A stretch of 64,000 nt of DNA from CAVYUC01 sp963816685 (GTDB lineage: Bacteria; Bacteroidota; Bacteroidia; Bacteroidales; Prolixibacteraceae), in assembly GCA_963816685.1 (NCBI GenBank), contig CAWFMB010000014.1, forward strand, positions 620,001 through 684,000, in the 5' to 3' direction. Position 1 is the stretch's first letter, and the number at the start of each line of letters is the position of its first letter. The translations under genes and the position numbers were made by a program. Below the pieces are notes generated by a model. That model was not told where the DNA came from, did no database searches, and worked only from the letters and a program-made list of their open reading frames with translations. Of this stretch, positions 18,929 through 27,182 are shown in pieces.

Positions 18929-19165
18929 ATGTCTGACGTTGCAGCAAAAGTAAAAGCTATTATCGTTGATAAACTGGGAGTTGATGAAAGTGAAGTTACA
19001 AATGACGCATCTTTCACAAATGACCTGGGTGCAGATTCACTCGACACAGTTGAGCTTATCATGGAATTTGAAAAAGAATTTGATTTGGCAATTCCGGATG
19101 ATGAAGCTGAAAAGATTTCGACGGTAGGGGAGGCAATTTCGCATATTGAAGCAGCTAAAAAGTAA
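18929..19165 (+). CDS. acpP: Acyl carrier protein
   Basis: A 78-residue acidic carrier for fatty acid synthesis. The 4'-phosphopantetheine attachment site is Ser37 in LGADSLDTVELIM. Helix I (VAAKVKAIIVDKLGVDESEV) and the acidic helix II match AcpP throughout. It is the first gene of acpP-fabF-rnc, with fabF 17 bp downstream. This order is common among bacteria. A good promoter lies just upstream. Confidence 0.97.
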   Translation: MSDVAAKVKAIIVDKLGVDESEVTNDASFTNDLGADSLDTVELIMEFEKEFDLAIPDDEAEKISTVGEAISHIEAAKK

Positions 19166-19182
19166 TTAAGGAAAATTTCTTT

Positions 19183-20424
19183 ATGGAATTTAAACGGGTA
19201 GTAATTACCGGAGTTGGGACTGTAAATCCGTTGGGCAATACGGTTAATGAATATTGGGAAAACCTGAAAAACGGGGTAAGTGGAGCAGGAATAATCTCAA
19301 GGTTTGATGCCTCGAAACATAAAACACGTTTTGCATGCGAGTTAAAAAATTTCGATGCCGAACTTTACATGGAACGCAAGGATATTCGCAAATACGATTT
19401 GTACACTCAATTCGCATTTGCTTCTACCGAACAGGCCATGAAAGATTCAGGACTTGAACTTGATCAGGTTGACCACGACAGGGCAGGTGTTATTTGGGGT
19501 GCAGGCATTGGTGGACTTCAAACTTTTTTTGAGGAAACCAGGGCCTTTAATGATGAAAATCCCAGATTCTCACCGTTCTTTATTCCTAAAATGATAGCCA
19601 ATATTGCCGGTGGTCTAATCTCCATAAAATTCGGTTTCAGAGGGCCAAACTTCACGACAGTTACTGCCTGTGCTTCTGCTTCTCATGCAATGATTGAAGC
19701 AATGAACATGATTCGCATGGGAAAAGCAGAAATCATGGTTACAGGCGGCTCCGAAGCCGGAGTGAATGAAGCAGGATTAGCAGGATTTAATTCGATGAGG
19801 GCATTATCAACCCGAAATGATGATCCAAAAACAGCTTCACGACCATTTGATAAAGACCGCGATGGTTTTGTAATAGGCGAAGGTTCGGCAGCTTTTATTT
19901 TCGAAGAATATGAAAGCGCCAAAAAACGGGGTGCAAAAATCTATGCGGAAATTGCAGGAGGCGGCATGTCGGCTGATGCATTTCATATGACTGCGCCCGA
20001 TCCTGATGGAAGAGGTGCCAACCTCGTGATGAAATGGGCACTGGAAGACGCCGGAATTCAGCCGGAAGACGTGGATTATATCAATGTCCACGGTACTTCC
20101 ACTCCACTGGGCGATATTGCAGAACCCAAAGCCATTATCAAAACATTTGGTGAACATTCATACAAAATGAGTATTAGTTCAACCAAATCAATGACCGGTC
20201 ATTTATTAGGCGCTGCAGGTGCTGTTGAAGGTCTTGCAAGTGTGCTGGCCATTCAGCATGGGATAATTCCTCCCACAATCAACCATTTTAATGACGATCC
20301 TGAAATTGACAATAAACTTGATTTTACATTCAATGTTGCCAAAGAACGTGACGTCAATACAGCCATCAGCAATACTTTTGGTTTTGGTGGTCATAATGCA
20401 ACTGTAGTTTTTAAGAAACTGTAA
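19183..20424 (+). CDS. fabF: 3-oxoacyl-[acyl-carrier-protein] synthase II
   Basis: A 413-residue condensing enzyme that elongates acyl-ACP with malonyl-ACP. The catalytic triad is visible: Cys163 in TVTACASASHAM, a His in INVHGTSTPLGD and a His in KSMTGHLLGAAGAVEG. The C-terminal FGFGGHNATVVF motif is standard. It belongs to the acpP-fabF-rnc operon, and the next gene begins 6 bp after its stop. Length and motifs agree with FabF rather than FabB. Confidence 0.96.
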   Translation: MEFKRVVITGVGTVNPLGNTVNEYWENLKNGVSGAGIISRFDASKHKTRFACELKNFDAELYMERKDIRKYDLYTQFAFASTEQAMKDSGLELDQVDHDRAGVIWGAGIGGLQTFFEETRAFNDENPRFSPFFIPKMIANIAGGLISIKFGFRGPNFTTVTACASASHAMIEAMNMIRMGKAEIMVTGGSEAGVNEAGLAGFNSMRALSTRNDDPKTASRPFDKDRDGFVIGEGSAAFIFEEYESAKKRGAKIYAEIAGGGMSADAFHMTAPDPDGRGANLVMKWALEDAGIQPEDVDYINVHGTSTPLGDIAEPKAIIKTFGEHSYKMSISSTKSMTGHLLGAAGAVEGLASVLAIQHGIIPPTINHFNDDPEIDNKLDFTFNVAKERDVNTAISNTFGFGGHNATVVFKKL

Positions 20425-20430
20425 GTTGCT

Positions 20431-21171
20431 GTGGTTAGAAGAATAGCACAAAGAATAAAACTCTTTTCGTCTCCACGAAGGGAGTTTTATTTATTTTTAA
20501 AAAATCTGCTGGGTTTCTATCCAAACAATCTCAAACTCTACGATCTTGCGTTTATTCACAAGTCAGCCTCAATTAACGATTCGCAGGGAAACCTTGTGAA
20601 TAACGAAAGGCTCGAATTTCTTGGTGATGCTATTTTAGGGGCTATAATTGCCGACTTCCTGTACAACCGGTTTCCCCAGCAGGATGAAGGTTTTCTTACA
20701 AAAAACCGTTCGAAGCTTGTAAATCGTTCTTTCTTAACCGAATTGATGTATGAAATGGGTTTGAATGTTTATATCGATTCAAATACAATTAAAAATATCG
20801 ATAAAAGCCACATCTATGGCGATGCCCTTGAAGCTTTAATAGGGGCAATTTACCTGGATACAGATTACCAGACCACCAAATATTTTGTGACAAAAAAAAT
20901 TCTTTCCCAATATGTTGATTTGAATGAAATTGAACAAAAGGATACGAACTTCAAAAGCCAGCTTATTGAATGGAGCCAAAAAAACAAAAAGGAAATAAAA
21001 TTTGAAACTACTGAGGAAATCGCAAAAGATAAAAACAAAGCTCCGCGTTTTATAGCAATTGTTGAAATCGACAATGTTGAAATGGGAAAAGGAACCGGGA
21101 CTTCGAAAAAAGAAGCTCAGCAAAATGCTGCGCTTAAAACACTTCAAAAATTAAACAACATTTCCGGTTGA
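20431..21171 (+). CDS. rnc: Ribonuclease III
   Basis: A 246-residue double-strand-specific RNase for rRNA and mRNA processing. The nuclease signature NNERLEFLGDAILG is present near residue 52, with GDALEALIGAIYLD closing the RNase III domain. The C-terminal dsRNA-binding domain (about 170-243) ends in GKGTGTSKKEAQQNAALKTL. The chosen start is a GTG 6 bp after fabF. Coupling to fabF and acpP is widespread in bacteria. Confidence 0.95.
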   Translation: MVRRIAQRIKLFSSPRREFYLFLKNLLGFYPNNLKLYDLAFIHKSASINDSQGNLVNNERLEFLGDAILGAIIADFLYNRFPQQDEGFLTKNRSKLVNRSFLTELMYEMGLNVYIDSNTIKNIDKSHIYGDALEALIGAIYLDTDYQTTKYFVTKKILSQYVDLNEIEQKDTNFKSQLIEWSQKNKKEIKFETTEEIAKDKNKAPRFIAIVEIDNVEMGKGTGTSKKEAQQNAALKTLQKLNNISG

Positions 21172-21237
21172 TAATTTTGACAACCTCTGCATTCATAGTC
21201 TTTATTGTTATATTTGCCCCCCTTATTTTTAACACGA

Positions 21238-21930
21238 ATGAACAACTATCTGATTTATTCTTTGGGGTTTGTAGCTCAAATCCTGTTTTTCACCCGGACC
21301 ATTGCCCAGTGGTTCAAGTCGGAACAAGCCGGTAAAGTCATTTCGCCGGTTGTGTACTGGCAAATCAGTTTAGGCGGTTCTATCCTGATGTTAACCTACG
21401 GAATTTTACGAAACGATTTTGCAATTGTACTGGGGCAGTTTATTGTTTACGGAATATACATTCGCAACCTTCAGCTAAAAAATGCATGGAAAATAATGCA
21501 TCCGGCAGCAAAATTCATGGCCGTTGCAGTTCCGGTGGTCTATCTGGCCTGGCTGATATTCGGACAGTCGCACAATTTCAGTTCGATTTTGAAAAACAAG
21601 GATGTATCTTTCTTTTTATTGGTGTGGGGTTCGCTGGGGCAAATCATTTTTACATTCCGGTTTGTTTACCAGTGGATTTATTCCGAAAACCGTAAAGATT
21701 CAGTACTTCCGCTGGGCTTTTGGATCATTAGCACCATTGGATCCCTAATGATTTTTACCTATGCCATTTACCGGCTCGACCCGGTTTTGTTTGCAGCACA
21801 CAGCCTGGGGTTGTTCGTTTACAGCCGGAACATTCTGTTGCATTACGGAAAAGGCAGCCTCTTCTCAAAATTCCAAAACATTTCTTTTCTGAATAAATTA
21901 TTCAATAAAATTTCAGATAAAATTAAATAG
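21238..21930 (+). CDS. Lipid A biosynthesis N-terminal (LAB_N) domain membrane protein
   Basis: A 230-residue inner-membrane protein with about six hydrophobic segments. It holds two copies of the LAB_N unit (PF07578): FVAQILFFTRTIAQWFKSE near residue 10 and SLGQIIFTFRFVYQWIYSE near residue 130. Each is followed by a glycine-rich helix (ISLGGSILMLTYG; IISTIGSLMIFTYAIYR). LAB_N occurs at the N-terminus of some LpxB proteins and as free-standing proteins near glycosyltransferases. No catalytic LpxB part is present here. I start at the ATG at 21238; an in-frame TTG at 21205 would add 11 residues. The role in lipid A or lipid-linked sugar handling is inferred from the domain name only. Confidence 0.85.
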   Translation: MNNYLIYSLGFVAQILFFTRTIAQWFKSEQAGKVISPVVYWQISLGGSILMLTYGILRNDFAIVLGQFIVYGIYIRNLQLKNAWKIMHPAAKFMAVAVPVVYLAWLIFGQSHNFSSILKNKDVSFFLLVWGSLGQIIFTFRFVYQWIYSENRKDSVLPLGFWIISTIGSLMIFTYAIYRLDPVLFAAHSLGLFVYSRNILLHYGKGSLFSKFQNISFLNKLFNKISDKIK

Positions 21931-22275
21931 ACCGACCCGGGAACCAGTTCGGTTATACTTCACAAGGGTTTTCTTTGGACCAACTCCGGATCAAATTCGG
22001 ATTATATTCGGTTCATTCTCGGACTAAATTCGCATTAAATTCGCGATTTCGCGAATTTAATGCGAATTTAGTCCGAATTTAATCCGAATTCAATCCAGAG
22101 CAGGTATATATGAAGTACAGTTTAAAACTTGTTTCTATCATCAGGCAGTTTTTATTTTACACTCCCGTACTTTGCCGAAAGCGCTTTTACAATGATAAAA
22201 TGTAAAAATAAATTCAGTTTGAATGTTCAAAAGAAATCAGGAACATCTTAAATGACAAACCCTCCGGGGGAAACT
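21931..22275. other. Convergent gap with 11-bp palindromic array
   Basis: A 345-bp gap between the LAB_N gene and the convergent Ntn hydrolase gene. Its left half is dominated by the palindromic 11-mer array listed separately. The rest (22097-22275) shows no gene or further repeat. Confidence 0.6.
21987..22096. repeat. Palindromic array of 11-bp units with perfect 26-bp hairpin
   Basis: Five head-to-tail 11-mers run from 21987 to 22041 (CGGATCAAATT, CGGATTATATT, CGGTTCATTCT, CGGACTAAATT, CGCATTAAATT). After a short turn, four units of the reverse complement follow (AATTTAATGCG, AATTTAGTCCG, AATTTAATCCG, AATTCAATCC; 22054-22096). Positions 22021-22046 pair perfectly with 22049-22074 across a 2-nt loop, and the outer units pair imperfectly. 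It lies between convergent genes, so it may terminate both, but its size and period exceed what a terminator needs. Confidence 0.9.
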
Positions 22276-23460
22276 TCAGTTTTCCGGAACTTCAGGATTT
22301 CGTTTCCAACCATAAATCCCGATGACAATAGTGGTATCCGAAAGAACCTCGATAATTTCCTCGCCAGGTATTTGATTATTGGCATCCAGGGGAGTAAATT
22401 TTCCGTTTTCTGAAGCAAGTACAAATCCGAATAATTTTCCTTCTTTGAAGGCAATGGATTTTTGAAAACCATCATCCGGATGTTCTTCCATCCTTATGCC
22501 GGGTTTATCCCAGTCTCCCAGTTCTTTGGCACTTCCCTGGATGAACAATGCTCCGTTTTCGGATGGCATTTTTGCGTTTACTTTAAATGTCACAGTATGC
22601 ACCGGCAAATTATCAAATTCATCTATGCAATCATTCATGTACCTGAAAAGAAGTTCGGAATTTGTTTCAGGGAAAAACGAACGTACGGTATATTCGTGCT
22701 CACCTTTTAGAAATTCTTCTGCCAAATCAAACTCTTTTCTATAGGTATAATTATGAAAATTATACAGATACATTTTCCTGTTCTTCAAATCGCAAAGGTT
22801 GGAATAAACGGTTGGAAATTTTCCTTCGGCATGTGTAACCGACAATATTTTTTCAAATAGTGAAATGTCCGGTTCATTTTCCGATAGCATTCTTTTGGCT
22901 GAAGCATACCTGTTGCATTCTTTTTCCGGATAAGCGGTTTCGGTTAGATTAAAGTTTGTGGCAATCAAATAGTTGTTGTTCCCTTTTTGAATGTAATTCA
23001 TACGGTTGTTTCCCCATTCAAAAATTACAGCTTCGCCGGTTGCATCAGCAACCAGAATGTGGCTGAATTTCAGATACGGCTGTGAATAACCTTTTACCAG
23101 CTCAATGGCTTCCTGAACGGTTTGACATTTTTTAAGAACTGTTTCAAAAATGTACCGGCCATCAAATTCCGGAAGATCCCAATCGCTCATTTCAACGGGT
23201 GGAGTGCCTGCACCATCGAAAAACAGTCCGGAATCATTCATTCCACCCTGGTAATTTTCGTCGCCTTTGAATCCCCAAAATATGCAACCATAATTTTCTT
23301 CCGATGGAGGAATAACATGAATTACAGTGTTTGTAGTGCACATGTCTTCATTGTTTCCGGCCAGTACAACATTTTTGGAAGAAGCCGTAAAAATCGTGCA
23401 TCCAAAAACGAATGGGATTTCTGCCGGAATCAGGATAAGCAATATGATTAGCTTTTTCAT
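22276..23460 (-). CDS. Secreted Ntn-type amide hydrolase with C-terminal starch-binding-like domain
   Basis: A 394-residue exported protein. A signal peptide (1-20) ends in PFVFG, immediately before CTIFTASS. Cleavage there would expose Cys21 as an N-terminal nucleophile, as in choloylglycine-hydrolase and acyl-CoA:6-aminopenicillanate-acyltransferase-like linear amidases. LAGNNEDM and GGMNDSGLFFDG fit that fold. Residues about 290-385 form a separate beta domain. ALFIQGSAKELGDWDKPGIR resembles the start of CBM20 starch-binding modules. A lipoprotein reading of Cys21 is possible but the lipobox is poor. The substrate is unknown; bile salts, penicillin-like amides or N-acyl compounds are all possible. 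Confidence 0.75.
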   Translation of the reverse strand: MKKLIILLILIPAEIPFVFGCTIFTASSKNVVLAGNNEDMCTTNTVIHVIPPSEENYGCIFWGFKGDENYQGGMNDSGLFFDGAGTPPVEMSDWDLPEFDGRYIFETVLKKCQTVQEAIELVKGYSQPYLKFSHILVADATGEAVIFEWGNNRMNYIQKGNNNYLIATNFNLTETAYPEKECNRYASAKRMLSENEPDISLFEKILSVTHAEGKFPTVYSNLCDLKNRKMYLYNFHNYTYRKEFDLAEEFLKGEHEYTVRSFFPETNSELLFRYMNDCIDEFDNLPVHTVTFKVNAKMPSENGALFIQGSAKELGDWDKPGIRMEEHPDDGFQKSIAFKEGKLFGFVLASENGKFTPLDANNQIPGEEIIEVLSDTTIVIGIYGWKRNPEVPEN

Positions 23461-23495
23461 GATAAATCAGTTGGAATGAAATTTTAAAAATTGCT

Positions 23496-23867
23496 TCAGG
23501 ACATCTTTACCTTGATGATTTCCTTCAGAATGAAATAGAAAAACATCGAAAAGATGAAGACAACAAAACCATAGATGGGGGCAAAAAAGCTTACTCTTGC
23601 GCCTCCCATAATAAGTTCAGGCGATACATCGGCTGCTTCCATTATTGCATTAAGCGCCTGTACAATTCCAACTATCTGTGAAAGTAAACCTGTGGCCAGT
23701 GCCACTGAACCGCCGAGCAGGATTAAACTGAGCAGTTTGGAATTGTAAGTATTTTTCGAAATCATATCGATGATTTTCCAGACAGAAATCACCAAAGTTA
23801 AAATGGCCATCACCGTAATCAGGTTCATAAAAGGGCCACCAGCACGGTAAAAATCAATTAAATTCAT
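23496..23867 (-). CDS. MotA/TolQ/ExbB-like membrane protein, short form
   Basis: A 123-residue protein with three hydrophobic segments (about 16-34, 45-70 and 92-115). MNLIDFYRAGGPFMNLITVM at the N-terminus resembles ExbB/TolQ-type channels, and GLLSQIVGIVQALNAI matches the conserved region after the second helix. It is only half the length of ExbB and has no ExbD/TolR partner, so proton-channel function is doubtful. It is transcribed away from a LytS/LytTR sensor pair and they share a 219-bp control region. A regulatory link is therefore likely. Confidence 0.7.
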   Translation of the reverse strand: MNLIDFYRAGGPFMNLITVMAILTLVISVWKIIDMISKNTYNSKLLSLILLGGSVALATGLLSQIVGIVQALNAIMEAADVSPELIMGGARVSFFAPIYGFVVFIFSMFFYFILKEIIKVKMS

Positions 23868-23998
23868 AATATTCTGTATTAAAATTACTTTAGCTAAACT
23901 ACTGCCAATTTTTTCAATCGATAGTATTTAATCGTCCAATGACCTGAAACCGTTTTCCAACTGCAATTTTCTTTAAAAGTACAAAAGGAGAGGTAAAA

Positions 23999-24027
23999 GT
24001 GCATTTCGGCTTTTAAAATGTGCATTT
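23999..24027. promoter_or_regulatory. Direct repeat GTGCATTT, candidate LytTR binding site
   Basis: GTGCATTT occurs at 23999-24006 and again at 24020-24027, exactly 21 bp apart (two helical turns). It lies in the divergent gap between the ExbB-like gene and the LytS/LytTR operon. LytTR regulators bind pairs of short direct repeats with about this spacing. The role in autoregulation is inferred. Confidence 0.4.
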
Positions 24028-24086
24028 AATCGACCGGATTTCCGGATTTTGAAAATCATTCCTACCTTCATTCCTTTATTTTTTAA

Positions 24087-25181
24087 ATGACTGACAGGAT
24101 TATTCAAATAAAAAAGTTGATGCAGGAATCAGGTTCAGTGCATATAATGTCACACCTGATTTTCTGGATTCTGGTGGCGCTGTTTTACTTTTTTCTTTTT
24201 GGCCTGAACAGTGAATCGCGGGAAGTTTCAATCATTCTTTCTGCAGGATTATTGCCGGTGGCGGTGCTGTCTACCTATTTTTTTAATTATGTTCTGGTGC
24301 CGAAATACCTCTGGCAAAAAAGGTATGCACGGTTTTTCCTGTTTAGTTTTTATACTTTACTTACTTCCACCTGGATTTCTTTTTTAATCGTTTTTTTCGC
24401 ACTCATTTATGTTGTCAGGCAAAAATTTTATATCGATCCTTCGGTCTTGCATCCGCAATGGCAGGTTATTACACTAAACTTTGTTGTATTTTTTGCAATT
24501 GCAGTAAAACAGGTTAAACGGGCATTTTTTATTCAGCAGGAAAAAAATGAGCTGGAAAAAATGAAACTGACAACAGAACTACAACTGCGCGAAGCTGAAC
24601 TAAAATTGCTGAAAGCACAGGTTCAACCTCATTTTTTGTTCAACACCCTGAATAATCTTTACGGCCTTACGCTTGAGAAATCGGATGATGCACCGGAGCT
24701 GGTTCTGCGGCTTTCCGAAATTCTTGATTATATTTTATACCGCTGCGATGTAAACCGGGTGCCGCTTTCAGAAGAAATTAAAAATCTGATTAATTATATC
24801 GAAATAGAAAAAATACGTTATTCCGACAACCTGAAACTAAAGCTTCAATTCCCTGATAATACCGGAAGTTTAAAAATAGCGCCGCTCATTCTTCTTCCCT
24901 TTGTGGAAAATGCTTTTAAACATGGAGTGAGCAATTTTCCGGGAGTGGCTTTTGTGGAACTTAAAATGATGCTGGCTGACAGGAATTTGTTCTTCAGTAT
25001 AAAAAACAGCAAAGATTTTCAGCAAAAAGATGAAGAGCAGATATCCAAAGGCATTGGCTTGAAAAATGTAAAAAAGCGGCTCGAACTAATGTATCCGGGA
25101 AAATATATCCTGAATATTGAAGACGGAGAAGAAACATTTTCGGTAAATTTAACGCTACAACTTAATGATCAGCATGTATAA
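24087..25181 (+). CDS. LytS/YpdA-type sensor histidine kinase
   Basis: A 364-residue kinase. Four transmembrane helices occupy about residues 20-145 (for example HLIFWILVALFYFFLFGL). A short coiled coil (150-175) leads into the His_kinase domain (PF06580), LLKAQVQPHFLFNTLNNLYG, with the likely phospho-His at 182. The ATPase end has LPFVENAFKHG and GIGLKNVKKRLELMY. Its 3' end overlaps the LytTR regulator gene by 17 bp. The signal is unknown; the divergent ExbB-like gene may be part of the same response. Confidence 0.9.
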   Translation: MTDRIIQIKKLMQESGSVHIMSHLIFWILVALFYFFLFGLNSESREVSIILSAGLLPVAVLSTYFFNYVLVPKYLWQKRYARFFLFSFYTLLTSTWISFLIVFFALIYVVRQKFYIDPSVLHPQWQVITLNFVVFFAIAVKQVKRAFFIQQEKNELEKMKLTTELQLREAELKLLKAQVQPHFLFNTLNNLYGLTLEKSDDAPELVLRLSEILDYILYRCDVNRVPLSEEIKNLINYIEIEKIRYSDNLKLKLQFPDNTGSLKIAPLILLPFVENAFKHGVSNFPGVAFVELKMMLADRNLFFSIKNSKDFQQKDEEQISKGIGLKNVKKRLELMYPGKYILNIEDGEETFSVNLTLQLNDQHV

Positions 25182-25878
25182 ATGCGTTATCATAGACGAC
25201 GAGCCTATTGCAGTGCGGGTTGTGAAAAACCATCTTTCTTCTTTCTCCGGATTTGAGGTTGTTGCCGAATGCAATAATGCACTGGAAGCCATGCCGGTTC
25301 TTTCAAGAATGAAAATTGATTTGATTTTTTGTGATATCCGGATGCCGCAAATTACCGGTGTCGATTTTATCAGGTCATTAAACCACCGCCCTAAGGTCAT
25401 TTTTATTACTGCCTTTCGCGACTATGCCATCGAAGCTTTTGAATTGAATGTAGTGGATTACCTCCTGAAACCTGTATCATTTGAAAGATTTGCCAAGGCT
25501 ATTCAGCATTTTATGGATTTAGAAAACAGTGAACCGTTTCATCCTGAAACTGAAGCTAACGGGAACCGCGATTTTATCTTTTTAAAAGCAGATAAAAAGC
25601 ATTATAAAGTTAACCTGGCTGATGTTTTATATTTTGAAAGCCTTGGTGACTATGTGATTGCTTATACAACGGAGAAAAAAATTGTTACAAAGGAACGAAT
25701 CAGTAATTTACCAGACGAACTACCCCATGCACGGTTTCTTCAAATTCACCGCAGATATGTTGTTTCCATTTCAAAAATAGAATCGGTAGGACCGGGATTT
25801 GTCGAAATTGACGGTAAAAAACTTCCTGTTGGCAGGAGCTACAAAACTGCACTCTCTTCTTTTCTTGAAAACAATTAA
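25165..25878 (+). CDS. LytTR-family response regulator
   Basis: A 237-residue regulator. The receiver domain has IDDEP near residue 10, phosphoacceptor Asp57 in LIFCDIRMPQITGVDF and the conserved Lys in DYLLKPVSF. The LytTR DNA-binding domain (about 130-235) shows KKHYKVNLADVLYFESLGDY, FLQIHRRYVVSISKI and LPVGRSYKTAL. The start is ATG 25165, inside the kinase gene; another ATG at 25174 gives MYKCVIIDDEP and may be preferred. It is coupled to the upstream kinase. Confidence 0.92.
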   Translation: MISMYKCVIIDDEPIAVRVVKNHLSSFSGFEVVAECNNALEAMPVLSRMKIDLIFCDIRMPQITGVDFIRSLNHRPKVIFITAFRDYAIEAFELNVVDYLLKPVSFERFAKAIQHFMDLENSEPFHPETEANGNRDFIFLKADKKHYKVNLADVLYFESLGDYVIAYTTEKKIVTKERISNLPDELPHARFLQIHRRYVVSISKIESVGPGFVEIDGKKLPVGRSYKTALSSFLENN

Positions 25879-25906
25879 GTTGCACTTTTTAATTATCAGT
25901 AATTGC

Positions 25907-25914
25907 TACTTTTG
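25907..25914 (+). promoter_or_regulatory. -7 promoter box 6 bp before the CDF gene
   Basis: TACTTTTG fits the Bacteroidota TAnnTTTG box exactly. It ends only 5 bp before the ATG at 25920, so the transcript would be leaderless or nearly so. A TTG at 25880-25882 is a weak -33 candidate, with a spacer of 24 bp that is longer than usual. Confidence 0.4.
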
Positions 25915-25919
25915 CAGAT

Positions 25920-26789
25920 ATGTCGGAAAAAGACAAATACATTGCACGGGAGGGCTGGATTTCCATCATCGGAAATATCATTCTTTTTGTTCTGAAATAC
26001 TGGGCAGGAATTGTTACAGGCTCGCTTGCGCTGATTGCCGATGCATGGCACACGCTAAGTGATTCAGTTTCATCAGTAATTGTTTTAATTGGTGGAAAAA
26101 TTTCGAGTAAACCTGCCGATGAGGACCATCCTTTTGGTCATGGCCGCGCAGAACATATAGCCGCAGTAATTATCGGCGTGATGCTTGCAATCATTGCTTT
26201 TGATTTTGCGGTTGGCGCTGTTGAGAAATTTACCGGCAAAGAAAAAACAATTTTCGGCACCATTGCCTGGATAGCAACTATCGTATCTATCCTTGTAAAA
26301 GAAGGGATGGCACAATATGCTTTTTGGGCAGCCAAAAAAACAGATGCTTCAATATTAAAAGCCGATGCATGGCACCATCGTACCGATGCACTCTCATCGG
26401 TCGTCATTTTACTTGGTATCGCATTTGGAAGATTCTTTTGGTGGACAGATGCAGTGTTGAGTTTCATTGTGGCGCTGATGATTGGTTATGCAAGTTTTGA
26501 AATTTTATCGAAGGAAATTACTTCGCTGCTTGGCGAGAGTCCGTCGGACGAATTGTTGAAGTCTATAGGGCATGCGGCACAAAGCAAATTTCAGAAACCT
26601 ATTCACCTGCACCACATCCACATTCACAATTATGGGAACCATTCCGAAATGAGCTGCCATATAAAACTTCCGCCGCAGATGCCATTGGATGAAGCACATG
26701 AAATTTGTACAACAATCGAACAGGTTATTGAAGAGGAATTTGGAATAGTTTCCACTGTTCATCCCGAACCTTTAGAATTGAAAAATTAA
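25920..26789 (+). CDS. Cation diffusion facilitator (CDF) metal exporter
   Basis: A 289-residue membrane protein expected to export Zn2+, Fe2+, Mn2+ or a similar divalent metal by proton antiport. Two metal-site motifs are visible: ADAWHTLSDS in TM2 (near residue 40) and ADAWHHRTDA in TM5 (near residue 148). Both are of HxxxD type. A histidine-rich loop (DEDHPFGHGRAEH) and a cytoplasmic C-terminal domain with HLHHIHIHNYGNH near 222-236 complete the family pattern. A stand-alone AsnC-type ligand-binding gene follows 11 bp later. The metal is not deducible with certainty. Confidence 0.92.
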   Translation: MSEKDKYIAREGWISIIGNIILFVLKYWAGIVTGSLALIADAWHTLSDSVSSVIVLIGGKISSKPADEDHPFGHGRAEHIAAVIIGVMLAIIAFDFAVGAVEKFTGKEKTIFGTIAWIATIVSILVKEGMAQYAFWAAKKTDASILKADAWHHRTDALSSVVILLGIAFGRFFWWTDAVLSFIVALMIGYASFEILSKEITSLLGESPSDELLKSIGHAAQSKFQKPIHLHHIHIHNYGNHSEMSCHIKLPPQMPLDEAHEICTTIEQVIEEEFGIVSTVHPEPLELKN

Positions 26790-26800
26790 AATTTAAAGAC

Positions 26801-27061
26801 ATGATAACTGCAGTCGTTTTAATACAAACAGAAAGAGATAAGGTAAATTCAGTTGGTGAAGAACTGGCAGAAATTGATGGAATTGTTGAAGTCTACTCAG
26901 TAAGCGGAAGATACGATCTTGTAGCAATTATCCGGCTCGAAAATAATGAGCTGCTGGCTGAACTGATGACAGAAAAGTTGACAAGGGTGGAAGGAATTAC
27001 AGATACCGAATCAATGATTGCATTCCGAAAGATATCCAAAAAGGATATTGCATTCGGTTAG
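26801..27061 (+). CDS. Stand-alone Lrp/AsnC ligand-binding (RAM) domain protein
   Basis: An 86-residue protein that equals the C-terminal effector domain of Lrp/AsnC regulators without the helix-turn-helix part. It starts MITAVVLIQTERDKVNSVGE and has YSVSGRYDLVAIIRL and TDTESMIAFRKIS. Such domains form beta-alpha dimers and higher oligomers that bind amino acids. It follows the CDF exporter after 11 bp and is probably co-transcribed. It may act as a small-molecule sensor or modulate another Lrp-type protein. Without a DNA-binding domain it cannot be a classical regulator. Confidence 0.85.
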   Translation: MITAVVLIQTERDKVNSVGEELAEIDGIVEVYSVSGRYDLVAIIRLENNELLAELMTEKLTRVEGITDTESMIAFRKISKKDIAFG

Positions 27062-27182
27062 TGACTCATTAAACAGTCAAAACAGAACATTATCACAGAT
27101 TTTATCCGGGTTTGCATAACTTCTTGTTCATTTTTCTGTAATTTTAAGGTTGAAAATCGAAATTCATCTAATTAAATAAATT

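Noticed and set aside
22020..22075. Insertion-sequence inverted ends
   Set aside because: The arms are only 2 bp apart, there is no transposase, and the periodic 11-mers explain the symmetry.
22276..23460. Lipoprotein anchored at Cys21
   Set aside because: The residues before the cysteine (VFG) form a poor lipobox, and the sequence after it is a typical Ntn nucleophile start.
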